DNA from: Candidatus Iainarchaeum sp.
GTDB taxonomy: Archaea; Iainarchaeota; Iainarchaeia; Iainarchaeales; UBA10219
DNA: 64,000 bases
Direction of reading: 5' to 3'
Assembly (NCBI GenBank): GCA_018304425.1
Contig: JAGVWE010000004.1
Location: 254,121 to 318,120, forward strand
Within the stretch, counting starts at the first letter, position 1, and each line of letters opens with the position of its first letter. Shown here piece by piece: positions 10,301-16,666 of this stretch. The notes beneath the pieces were generated by a model. It was not told the origin of the DNA, searched no databases, and saw only the letters and a program-made list of their open reading frames with translations. The position numbers and the translations under genes are program-made.

Positions 10301-12309
10301 ATCTGGGAGGTCGCGGCCCGGACATTCGACAGGTACAGGCCATCGCTTTCAAACAAGTCGTTTTCCCCGGTCCGCAAGTGGATGCCGGCCTCTTCGAAGC
10401 TGCTGCCCGGCGGGAGCTTCAACCGCAGCCGCGCCGTGTACTTCTGCCCGGGGTTCAAGGCGTTCTTCACCGCGTCCGCCCCGGAGTAGAGGCCCATCAA
10501 CTCGATTTCGGTCTTTGAAACGGTTTTTCCCAGCATCACGGCAATCGTTTGCGTCACGTCCTTGACCGGCTGCACGGGAATCGTGGTGTACGGCAGATAG
10601 TCCTGCGCATTCACCACAAAGTAAACGGTCTTGTCGGCCCGCACTTCCACCCTGGCCACGCCGTCCGAGTCCGCCATCTGCTCGGCCAGGGACTCGTTCT
10701 TGGAAACCGACAGCGCGCGCACGGAGGCACCGGCCACGATTGCGCCCTCCTCGTTGGTCACCCTCACTTCGACGGCGCCCATGCCGATGGGCAAAACAAT
10801 GGAGGCGCGGTTGACCTGCCTCCGGCTCATCTGCACGGGCAGCGAGGTGGCCTCGCCAAAGCCCGGCTTGTAAGCGTAAACGTAGTAGGTGCCGTCCTCG
10901 ACCCGTGAAAACACGGCTTCGCCGTTCGCACCTGTTACTATCTCGCTGCCGATGGCCGTGCCATCCGCTTTCTTGAGCCGCAGCCTCGCGTCCTCGACCG
11001 GGTTGTTGCTTTCGTCCGCGACTGTTACCGTCAAGGAGCCCGCGTTCTGCGCCGTGGCCTTTTCCAGGCGCAGGTCCACGGCTTGTTCGCCGGGCATGAT
11101 TCCCGATTTCTTGAACAACAAGTACTCCGCGTGGTCCACCAAAATCTCGTAGGCCACGTTCTCCCCCACCGAGAACTCCGCGGAACCGTTGGCCGCGGTC
11201 AACTGGGAGGCAATGCTCTTGTCCCCCTTGGAAAGCGTGACCAGGGCGTTGGCGACGGGTTCCTGGCTCTGCGAGTCGCGGAGCACCAGCCGGATTTTCC
11301 CGACCGCTTTCTTCGCCAGCCGCACCGACAGGCCCGCGCTCTGCTTGGGCAGCACTTCCTTGACGTCTCCCGCGACCGAGGAATCGAATTCGGCGAAGGC
11401 CCCCGTGGGGTCATAAGTGGTAACGTAGTATTTGCCTGGGACGACGTCGTTGAAGACCACCGTTCCCGCCGACGTGGTCGTGGCCTCCGCGATTTGGCTG
11501 GTGGAACCGAAGGCCTTGAGGTAGACCGTGATGCCTGCCAGGGCCTGGCCGTCCGAGCTCAGCACGGAAACGGTTAACGCCCCGGCGTCCTGGGTTGGGG
11601 CGTCCAGGAAGACTTCCGCGGTCTCCGCCGTGCTCAAGTCAATGGAGTCGTTTTCCGTCTTGAAGCCGTTCAAGGGGCTCGCGTAGAGGATGCCGCAGTC
11701 CTTTGGAACCGACAGGTCCAGCCTTCCATTGGAAGTGGTCTTGGTCTGGTTGAAAGAGCTGTTGCCACCGCAGGAAAACCGGACCGTGATTTCCCCTGTC
11801 ACCAGCTCATTGGTCCCGGCCTTCAAGAACTTGACGGTTTTGAGGATTTCCTTGGCAGCGGACTTCAGGGTAATCGCATGGCTTGCCCGCGGCTCTTTCG
11901 CGGTGAACAATTCCTGCACGGTTTCGAACTCGTCTTTTTTCGCCGTCAACTCGACTGCCTGGTTGACCGGCACCCGCACTTCCACCAACCCCGTTTCACT
12001 GGTGTTGACCACAAAAGAATCCTTGCCCGCCACCTTCACGGTTACAATCGCGTTCCCCAACGGGTTGCCTTCCTCGTCCACCACGGAAAGCGAGAGCGTG
12101 GACTCGCCGGGAGCCACCGCGCCCAGCAAAAACCAGCCGGCCACGCCCAAGACGACGAGCAGCAAGCCGAGGACAATCGGGAAGGAAGGGATGTTCTGGG
12201 CTTCAATGGGGTCAATCAGCGAGTAAACCGGGATGCCGGCCTTGTCCAGCTTGTCCAGGAAACCATAGTAAGCGTCCTCCAGCTTATAGTAAAGGTCTTT
12301 CAGCCCCAT
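4126..12309 (-). CDS. Giant surface protein B with C-terminal cupredoxin domain
   Basis: 2727 aa from the ATG at 12309 (a TTG four codons upstream is less likely; GAGGT lies 5-6 bases before the ATG). Order: cytoplasmic tag with IPVYSLIDPIE and IPSFPI, anchor at about residues 48-68, a string of carboxypeptidase-regulatory/Ig-like repeats to about 600, the shared STLCDDAFC module, more beta domains with paired Cys (NNCAVNGQ, NKC), a Tyr/Asn/Gln/Pro-rich tract at about 1285-1425, a long mixed region, and a final domain of about 80 residues. That last domain has His2682, Cys2714, His2717 and Met2720 in a C-x2-H-x2-M arrangement, the amicyanin-type set of type 1 copper ligands. Upstream of giant A in the same direction, 10 bases apart. 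Surface anchoring and copper binding are inferred from sequence; electron transfer or copper storage are both possible. Confidence 0.88.
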   Translation of the reverse strand: MGLKDLYYKLEDAYYGFLDKLDKAGIPVYSLIDPIEAQNIPSFPIVLGLLLVVLGVAGWFLLGAVAPGESTLSLSVVDEEGNPLGNAIVTVKVAGKDSFVVNTSETGLVEVRVPVNQAVELTAKKDEFETVQELFTAKEPRASHAITLKSAAKEILKTVKFLKAGTNELVTGEITVRFSCGGNSSFNQTKTTSNGRLDLSVPKDCGILYASPLNGFKTENDSIDLSTAETAEVFLDAPTQDAGALTVSVLSSDGQALAGITVYLKAFGSTSQIAEATTTSAGTVVFNDVVPGKYYVTTYDPTGAFAEFDSSVAGDVKEVLPKQSAGLSVRLAKKAVGKIRLVLRDSQSQEPVANALVTLSKGDKSIASQLTAANGSAEFSVGENVAYEILVDHAEYLLFKKSGIMPGEQAVDLRLEKATAQNAGSLTVTVADESNNPVEDARLRLKKADGTAIGSEIVTGANGEAVFSRVEDGTYYVYAYKPGFGEATSLPVQMSRRQVNRASIVLPIGMGAVEVRVTNEEGAIVAGASVRALSVSKNESLAEQMADSDGVARVEVRADKTVYFVVNAQDYLPYTTIPVQPVKDVTQTIAVMLGKTVSKTEIELMGLYSGADAVKNALNPGQKYTARLRLKLPPGSSFEEAGIHLRTGENDLFESDGLYLSNVRAATSQITRGQSFTPYDGYSIDSTRLTTGNGKWANIVFPNAMGGIYEAEADVMVRDTVPLGTVLPLHYRGWAKTGGGFIRFPADNILGSKVSVAGRYDLYANTKTRSFSAGPSTLCDDAFCYTFGLEDLGTGIQTAVLEDYPARIQSSYKLSFTVTSISDRQFNSTELHVENAASAVSFSEYSVTDVSGMEKKGTLDGSQLVVPVGNMGRDDDVFGSVKLRTKREGVTDVVVSLVSQGQRVFERRIRLNVLAAAEMELEVLPKIIVPFINNNLLIKVTEKGTDNTISDATVTIRRNDVTLVSGKTNSEGIFVYQLTPTGAGSKITVLVEKPGYRSTERVITVSENILTVRPGQIKDLLVIGSNPEKEHSLFLGNQTEIPLVVEEVRESTAFKEFFKFTFADSYAGTELPTNSDQNLQFVIGLTPAAARILEPKKVSGSLDVVVSNREFNRQWTASIPVELRIGFGDEVDEAGCFSVFPQDLEISTNAGVKTYELTLKNNCAVNGQAIPLTNVEVKVVEANKNPLGEFFLSVDASEGGANRVRLTNQPAKALNVLAENAEVPLTLEFKPAEVSSGESKPTLVFTAAHNTASGQERLTQNVRALVRINDLVQCVEFIGADKLVVSSNPFNLGYGQYNANTTYDPFNYAIPDAYRNSYGYSTGVTQPFSGYQNPQSNVPVSSSQYVVNEQGVPIDPGTRQPYPQNYPDQVNNPNYGYYNQPYNQATYNSQYSSYPANLRAYPYSDYRAPNYNYDVYGGQATGQTKGNSSNFGVKNNCASAVVIDFNPEAGLLVSPQRSVVLEPNSEQTVSVQSSYVLGNYSVEARGKLKNSKEPSVPLRTITVTVDNEFSRSYSDCIDIDPAGTISLQNFVGKPKKLEVINKCYAEGIRVEPVPSSISFSNRDMILSWSVKGERLETKSTGKVTQIVSFDLIPNTQQYQNNAPPFPFEGSPMAKLGNLSYFATAGYYRVNAPTDLVVFFSNRLGSRSSRVFHVTIQDLLALGEFAERWMSYGDPNATPQSCLNPDAFKLSNHTFKGTENDCIPADLLEKNGGVYVYDTAKDMPMPFFRFAKQTPGGEVGGCGRMDRITGIQVKDNRIEKNGVVVSFEINRYSLEENLRSLGQTIFTLGGLLGGEMPKGGHDIIMRVDASEDNEAGGWNGRATKFSETVTVTVERAINGKRGNVILPLNFCINQGEPRKVQVKATDQFACENGKSGQGVVTDYGFDKLLFDWRWGGEKKEGVNPFTCGQYEYEAGADGKLGKAKPDETNYKFCDAVQFGESVAQKASLVSEAMKNLPKENALGERISSLYLYKHLIKAVTLKGVDKDSKSPMQNRLYFVGRDGTQDNVLLRGESLGVLTTRMEQLALQFLQAAKAPIESLRDPAKAKNLVDRTREIMANRLLLDEFQNIQRDMVIQIPFAPTKAIGLKITPAEYQAVLKQLGAHSFEETGYSFTGSYNGVDVEGGFYLLTLEEYQRFQQTVASLPNPESFVFDTFKSRPAAEQKALTLKALNLLKDSMEFRVGIRDKLGLTEEEKLKLMRDGSLDRVAEVSAYKDRYKFASEGIYKLYKDNIEFNAYLKEDGLSSDFKDDFQEAFKDKLGKTAGGTKGELKPFKEWLFCDDSEECEKNPKQITKFDSGLYRVRLQVYRDGMVIVRMKFEKPLKAIRERFASNPLFGLPLDNLVGLKGAELLREGYGTTYKVDSGEQDKMFFSYADSESARVAKAIGGDKPGYRHVLFDYVNRYDDTKTGKILSLVLPTGKVNDQYVPGALIYQPSDPVPLQLEVEKTSKDLFTPAGLIYQFNVKGATPGNEFIKWEASANTITGKTGKFLETVEAVGRLCKGKGSDKYHAVMFDDQPKNGRAVLKAVTFVPTRSGEVTASELQVYCGKDKFKLTAWDEGQAKSIEGEQAITLNQRGERLNSDYTFENLVKLLGQGRVCVEMKEDQTVKVGSEVKGPGMNLYWNQAELLKQTEQGTAAQPKPPQPAQVQEVTATLTDNAIALSPSTVNAGTVRFNITNNGNNKHTFAIGGSEVILEKGASQSMSVTLPAGQHEASCSIHGGMKATLTAN
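8030..8450 (-). repeat. Tyr/Asn/Gln/Pro-rich low-complexity tract in giant B
   Basis: About 140 residues composed mainly of Tyr, Asn, Gln, Pro, Ser and Gly, with short recurring pieces such as NPNYGYYNQPYNQ. The tract interrupts a Cys-paired beta domain and resembles prion-like or elastic linker sequence. Giants A (visible part) and C lack it at the matching place. Confidence 0.8.
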
Positions 12310-12373
12310 ACCCGACCTCAACCCCTTAAATCACTAAATAATTTTACTCGATTAATATACTTTGTTGGGTGAT

Positions 12374-12387
12374 TGTATATATATACT
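12374..12387 (-). promoter_or_regulatory. TATA-like promoter of giant B/A transcript
   Basis: An alternating TA run lies about 70 bases before the ATG at 12309, leaving room for a leader of roughly 40 bases that carries the GAGGT ribosome-binding site. Confidence 0.5.
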
Positions 12388-12427
12388 TATCCTCTATTTA
12401 AATTCTTCTTCTACCGCCTTTAACGCC

Positions 12428-12470
12428 CTAAAAAAGGGGGTTACGCGGGTTTCGGCTTCCCGCCCTTTTT
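12428..12470 (-). terminator. Probable poly-T terminator after the 575-aa pilin-like gene
   Basis: On the minus strand a G/C-rich stretch is followed by CCCCCTTTTTTAG shortly after the stop at 12486. T-runs after stop codons are the usual archaeal termination signal. Confidence 0.45.
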
Positions 12471-12485
12471 TTGCCGGCTGCCTTG

Positions 12486-14213
12486 CTAGGGCTGCGTGAA
12501 ACAACCGCTTTGCGCGCTCCCCCCGGTTGGCAGGGCCGGCATCCCCCCGGTTGGCGAGGGAGGCACGTTCACCGAGTAGCACGTCCAATCCGTGGCCACC
12601 ACGGCCTGGCAATCGGCTTGCTCTTGGGGCGGGGCATCCAGGGCACAGGCATTGTCCTGGCCCATGAACCGGTGCGTGAACCCGCTCAAGCCCCCATCAT
12701 GTAACCGGATTACATACGTGTTTTCATTGTCCTTGTTGACCTTGTACTGGTCATCGTTTTCCACGAACGAAAGGAAAGCGTCAAACTCCTTGGCCTCCGT
12801 GCACTCCACGTGCTCGGCCGCGCCCCCCTCGATGCAGGAACCAATCGGGACATACTGGGTCTTGGGCTCCCAGTTTTCCTCCGCGTCCCGCTCAAAGTAG
12901 GCCCCCACCCCCTCGACCAGGTTCGGGCACATGCCTCCCGACAGCAGAGGCGAATTAGGATAACCCGAGCTGCCCGTGAACGTGCCCGTAGAAGCGGTGC
13001 CGCTTTGGGCGTACTCGATTTTCTTGGAAATCTCGGACGCGGTTCCCACGTCCACCTGCGACAACACGCCTGGACCAATCCGCTTCACGTCAAAGCCCTC
13101 GTCCTCCCCCACCCCGTACTCCGCGGCCAACGCGTTCGCGACAAAGTTCAGGCGCTGCTTGATGATTTCCCGCAACATATCCCCCATGCTCTGCCGGTCC
13201 TTCACCCCATAGTTTCCCGCGAAATCGATTCCCATGCTCGCCAACCCGCTCAAGTCCACGTGCACGGGCGGTATGCCCGGAGGCCGGCTATCCCCGGGAC
13301 AGGGGTCTCCCTGGCTGTGCCCCGCCGGCAGGTAGGGGTTGTTCCTTGCCCCGCAACTGCCGGGGTCGCACACGCCGAGCTTCAACTCCTCCAACTCATT
13401 GTGGATTCTGGCACTCAACAAGCCATAATCCGCCTCATTGCGGATGAAGTCGCTGTCCGTGGGCGCGGCGTCATTGGGCGTGTGCGCCAATGCCTTCGCC
13501 CCGGCCAGGGCCTTGAATATGCGGAGGGGCACGTAAATCCGGAAATTGCTGCGCGGCAGGATGGGCTCCTTGATTACGCGGCCCGTGTCCCGGTTGGTCA
13601 CCCGGATTTGGGGCAGCATCTCATAGTCTTCGTCGCTTATCCGGGACATGTTGAGGTTCACGTAAAACGTGCCCACGCACTCCTTGTACACGCCGTTCGG
13701 GCAGTCGATGACTTCGAAGAAGTCGTCCTGCTTCACGCTCTCCTGGAACAGTTTCTGCAGCACCACCCGCATCTGTTCGACGTTGCTCTCCAGGTCCAGG
13801 CGGAAGCTCTTGAAGTCCTGGCCCTTCCCCGAGCCCAGGATGTTCGTCAAGTGGTTCGCGGTGCGGTTCGCGAACTGTACCCCCGAGTCCGTTCCCCCAA
13901 AGTTAGCGATTGCGAAGTCCCTGACCAGCTCGTTCCAGGTCACGGTGTCCGGCGTAATCAAAATCGAGTTCTGGGGGTTCGTCAGGTACTGCTCGATCTG
14001 GTAGCGGATGCCGAAGTTGAACACCTGCATGGCGTCCGCCCGGGCCAAATCCGCCATGGCCTGCATTTCCTGCTGTTCCTGGATGTCCGAAATCGTGTCC
14101 GTGACGTTCCGCTCCGTCCGGATCATGGACTGCGCCAGCAGCACGGCCAACACGATGAGGATGATGGAGACCAGTGCCGTGAAAAGCGTGAAACCCTTTG
14201 CCGTGCCGCGCAT
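12486..14213 (-). CDS. Large pseudopilin-like protein with prepilin-type N-terminus
   Basis: 575 aa. The N-terminus MRGTAKGFTLFTALVSIILI is a class III signal: a short basic leader, Gly, then Phe-Thr-Leu and a ~20-residue hydrophobic helix, so cleavage after Gly7 by a prepilin peptidase is expected. It differs from the KGQ pilins further right and is closer to the G|FTL type of bacterial pseudopilins and of the 213-aa protein at 46397. The body contains several Cys near residues 290-310 (CDPGSCG) and near the end. No function is recognised beyond a likely place in a pilus-like fibre or as a minor tip subunit. It lies between giant B and a secreted protein; its promoter box overlaps an inverted repeat, so it may be controlled separately. 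A prepilin peptidase gene is not in the window. Confidence 0.8.
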   Translation of the reverse strand: MRGTAKGFTLFTALVSIILIVLAVLLAQSMIRTERNVTDTISDIQEQQEMQAMADLARADAMQVFNFGIRYQIEQYLTNPQNSILITPDTVTWNELVRDFAIANFGGTDSGVQFANRTANHLTNILGSGKGQDFKSFRLDLESNVEQMRVVLQKLFQESVKQDDFFEVIDCPNGVYKECVGTFYVNLNMSRISDEDYEMLPQIRVTNRDTGRVIKEPILPRSNFRIYVPLRIFKALAGAKALAHTPNDAAPTDSDFIRNEADYGLLSARIHNELEELKLGVCDPGSCGARNNPYLPAGHSQGDPCPGDSRPPGIPPVHVDLSGLASMGIDFAGNYGVKDRQSMGDMLREIIKQRLNFVANALAAEYGVGEDEGFDVKRIGPGVLSQVDVGTASEISKKIEYAQSGTASTGTFTGSSGYPNSPLLSGGMCPNLVEGVGAYFERDAEENWEPKTQYVPIGSCIEGGAAEHVECTEAKEFDAFLSFVENDDQYKVNKDNENTYVIRLHDGGLSGFTHRFMGQDNACALDAPPQEQADCQAVVATDWTCYSVNVPPSPTGGMPALPTGGSAQSGCFTQP

Positions 14214-14220
14214 CGAGCAA

Positions 14221-14242
14221 TTAAAGGAATAAGTCCTTTAAA
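14221..14242 (-). promoter_or_regulatory. TATA box inside an inverted repeat (possible operator)
   Basis: TTAAAGGA and TCCTTTAA form 8-bp arms (14221-14228 and 14234-14241) around a 5-base spacer. The arm distal to the gene contains the TATA-like box about 25 bases before the ATG at 14213, which would then be leaderless. A dimeric regulator could bind here and block TBP/TFB. Confidence 0.5.
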
Positions 14243-14245
14243 TAG

Positions 14246-15970
14246 CTATTTTTCCTTGCGCTCGGGCGCGGGCGCCCTTCCCTCGTCCAGGACGGCCTGC
14301 AGCTTCCGCCCCATCATGGCCAGGCACTCGGTAATGGTGAGGCAGGGCGCGTTTTCCGCGTCGCGCTTGAACGTCAAATGGATGGACTTGAACTCGCCGT
14401 CATCGTCGAGGACTCCCTCGGAGCCGTCGGCCTTGACGTCCGAGAACACGGTCAGGTACAGGTCCTTGGCCGCCACCAGGCTCGGCAACTCGATGTTGTT
14501 GAACTTGCCGACTTCCACGGGGCACTGTACTGCGGCAGAAACCGAACCCATGGTTCGGTTCACACAGTCGTTGGCCGTGACATAATAGTAGCCCGATGAA
14601 ATGCCCAAGTCTTTCCCGCTGTTGAGGTTCAACGGCATGGTGGCCTGGCCCGGCACCTTTGCCTTGTAGCCCGTGAGTTCCGGAATTTTCCGGCCGGCCT
14701 TGACCTCGATGTCCATGACGTCGTTGTGGAACAAGCCGGTTCCACTCTTCTTCGCGTTGAAGTACACGGGCTTGTTCTCGATCACGGACTCGAAGAAGAC
14801 CACGAAGTTCCGTGCGGAGAGCTCGCATTCCTTCTTGGCGTTGATGACCTCCGCGGAGCAAACGACGTCCGCGGGTTCCCCGTACACGCCCTGCTGCCAG
14901 ATGGAGACGTCCAAGGGCTTGGCCTCGCGTTTCCCGAACTTGAGCGTGATGACCGCAATCTCGTTGGCGGACAAGACGCCCTTGCCGTCCTCCCCTGGCT
15001 CGAAGTTGCTGAACACCAAAACCTGCATTGCGTCGTCCGTCAACTGGTTCAAAGGCTTGCCGTTCACGGTGTCCACCAGTACCGTGCAGTCCACGACCTC
15101 GCCCCTCGCCACGCAGTTCCTGCTGACATCGTTGACCACGTAATAGCCGCCGGTGTCCTTCAAGTCCATGGAAGTCGAAGTAAAGGGAATGGCTTTCCGC
15201 GCAATGGGGTCAAAGGGCGCGCCCGCGCCTGGCTGGCCCTGCAGGCCCTGCTGGAGGCGGTTGAGGTAAAAGTATACCCTCGGCGGCTTGGGGTTGGTCA
15301 TGGGCACGCCTTCCAGCACCAGCTTGAAGGGCGCGCGCTCCAAGGGCTTCTGCTTCAACGACAACTCGATGACTCCATCCGGCCCCAGCACAAAGGATTC
15401 GCTGCCCTGCTCGACTCCCTTGACCGTTACCTTGAGCCCCTTCTGGTTGAGCTGGGTGGCCTCCGGTTTGTTGGCCAGCTTGTTTTCGAGGAACGCCTTG
15501 CCCCGTGCGCTGACGATTATCCTCGCGCCATCGACGTCCACGGCATTGCCTTCCACGTCCAGGTCCAGCATGATTTTCGCGCTCTCCGTGCCCGGAACCA
15601 CGTTCCAGGCATCCATGTCGCGTTTCTCAAACGTCAAAAAGTATTCCGCTTCGTCGTCTTCCTTCCACGTCCGCATGGTGCCCCACAGGGCTTCCATTCC
15701 CGGGATGCCGAACGCGAAATCCCATTGGTCGGCTTTGTCGTAGACCCGCATGAGCGTGATGGACAACACGTCGCGGCCGCCATAGGTTGCCTTCAAGGCC
15801 TGGCCCTGCTGCAGGGTGCAGCCGCCCCCGCCATACCAGTTCGTGAAATCGGCTTGGCCTTCCAAACCACCCGCCGCCGACTGGTTCAAGGGCAACGCGC
15901 ACTCCGCGGCCGCGTTGGCCGCGAACAAGGCCAGGGCCAGGAACGCCACCCAAACCATGCGTGCCCTCAT
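14246..15970 (-). CDS. Secreted protein of unknown function
   Basis: 574 aa. A clear Sec-type signal peptide (basic start, VWVAFLALALFAANAAA, then ECALPLN) predicts export. The body is rich in alternating hydrophobic/charged residues, consistent with beta domains, and has about ten Cys spread in pairs (for instance CVARGEVVDC, CSAEVINAKKEC, CVNRTMGSVSAAVQC), suggesting disulfide-bonded extracellular domains repeated about three times. The end is Lys/Glu-rich with no membrane segment, so it is either released or held by partners. Its ATG directly abuts the stop codon of the preceding 208-aa gene, so the two are very likely translated together. I do not recognise a family. Confidence 0.75.
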   Translation of the reverse strand: MRARMVWVAFLALALFAANAAAECALPLNQSAAGGLEGQADFTNWYGGGGCTLQQGQALKATYGGRDVLSITLMRVYDKADQWDFAFGIPGMEALWGTMRTWKEDDEAEYFLTFEKRDMDAWNVVPGTESAKIMLDLDVEGNAVDVDGARIIVSARGKAFLENKLANKPEATQLNQKGLKVTVKGVEQGSESFVLGPDGVIELSLKQKPLERAPFKLVLEGVPMTNPKPPRVYFYLNRLQQGLQGQPGAGAPFDPIARKAIPFTSTSMDLKDTGGYYVVNDVSRNCVARGEVVDCTVLVDTVNGKPLNQLTDDAMQVLVFSNFEPGEDGKGVLSANEIAVITLKFGKREAKPLDVSIWQQGVYGEPADVVCSAEVINAKKECELSARNFVVFFESVIENKPVYFNAKKSGTGLFHNDVMDIEVKAGRKIPELTGYKAKVPGQATMPLNLNSGKDLGISSGYYYVTANDCVNRTMGSVSAAVQCPVEVGKFNNIELPSLVAAKDLYLTVFSDVKADGSEGVLDDDGEFKSIHLTFKRDAENAPCLTITECLAMMGRKLQAVLDEGRAPAPERKEK

Positions 15971-16597
15971 TTAAACGCCTCCACAAGCCGTTTCAAGGCC
16001 TTTCACGGCTTCCAGTCGCTGGACGTGCCGGGCTTCCTCGGCCGCGACATCCAAGCCCAACTCCGCGAACCCCAATCGTTCGCTCTCGTTTGGGTACTCA
16101 GCCAAAAAGTTGCCGTACTGCAGGGCATAGCTTTTCAGCGCCTGCAACCGCTTCGCGCCAAAGCCATCGCGTTCCCTGAACAAGGCCAGGCTCGAACAGT
16201 AGTCGCTGAACGCGAGGCCATCGATTCGGGCCACGCGCGCGTTGTACGCTTCCTCGTTCAACCCAGCGTCCGCCATCGAAGCATACACCCCGGCCAGTTC
16301 AGCGGTTGCCTTGCTGTCCGCCTTGCCGGTTGCGGCCGAAAATTTTTCCTTCAACGCCTGCCACTCGCTTTCCGCCAAAGCGGCCGCCGAAAAGTCGAGG
16401 CCCACCGCCTGGATCCCTTTTTCCGACCAATAACCATTCAATTCATCCGTGGAAACGCTGCCCCCCACCCTTGGAAGGTTGATGTCAGTCTTCACGTTCG
16501 CGCCCGTTCCCCCCGTGTCCTGCCTGGGAGCCGTGTTGTACAGGTAGGCGGCCACGGCCAGCAACCCCACCACGAGCACGATTTTTCCCAGCTTCAT
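15971..16597 (-). CDS. Small N-terminally anchored extracellular protein
   Basis: 208 aa. MKLGKIVLVVGLLAVAAYLY is a single N-terminal membrane anchor or uncleaved signal with no lipobox Cys. The remainder is mostly alpha-helical by composition, with Cys near residues 134 and at the end (ETACGGV). Its TAA is immediately followed by the ATG of the secreted 574-aa protein with no spacing, an operon with coupled translation. The upstream box at about 16630-16645 is a good TATA candidate. No family recognised. Confidence 0.75.
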   Translation of the reverse strand: MKLGKIVLVVGLLAVAAYLYNTAPRQDTGGTGANVKTDINLPRVGGSVSTDELNGYWSEKGIQAVGLDFSAAALAESEWQALKEKFSAATGKADSKATAELAGVYASMADAGLNEEAYNARVARIDGLAFSDYCSSLALFRERDGFGAKRLQALKSYALQYGNFLAEYPNESERLGFAELGLDVAAEEARHVQRLEAVKGLETACGGV

Positions 16598-16630
16598 CGT
16601 TTTCCGCCTTTAATAACATTACTTGGTGAA

Positions 16631-16645
16631 CTTATATAAATATAC
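16631..16645 (-). promoter_or_regulatory. TATA-like promoter of the 208-aa/574-aa operon
   Basis: TATATTTATATAAG on the minus strand is 34-48 bases before the ATG at 16597. It separates this operon from giant C, whose stop is at 16667. Confidence 0.5.
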
Positions 16646-16666
16646 TTCGGCTTTGCCCCTTGCCCC

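Noticed and set aside
6751-10518. A 1255-residue open frame on the plus strand inside giant B
   Set aside because: It is antisense to a gene with clear domains. High G/C at third positions removes stops from one antisense frame; its composition (many His, Val, Gly, Arg, Leu) is typical of such shadows.
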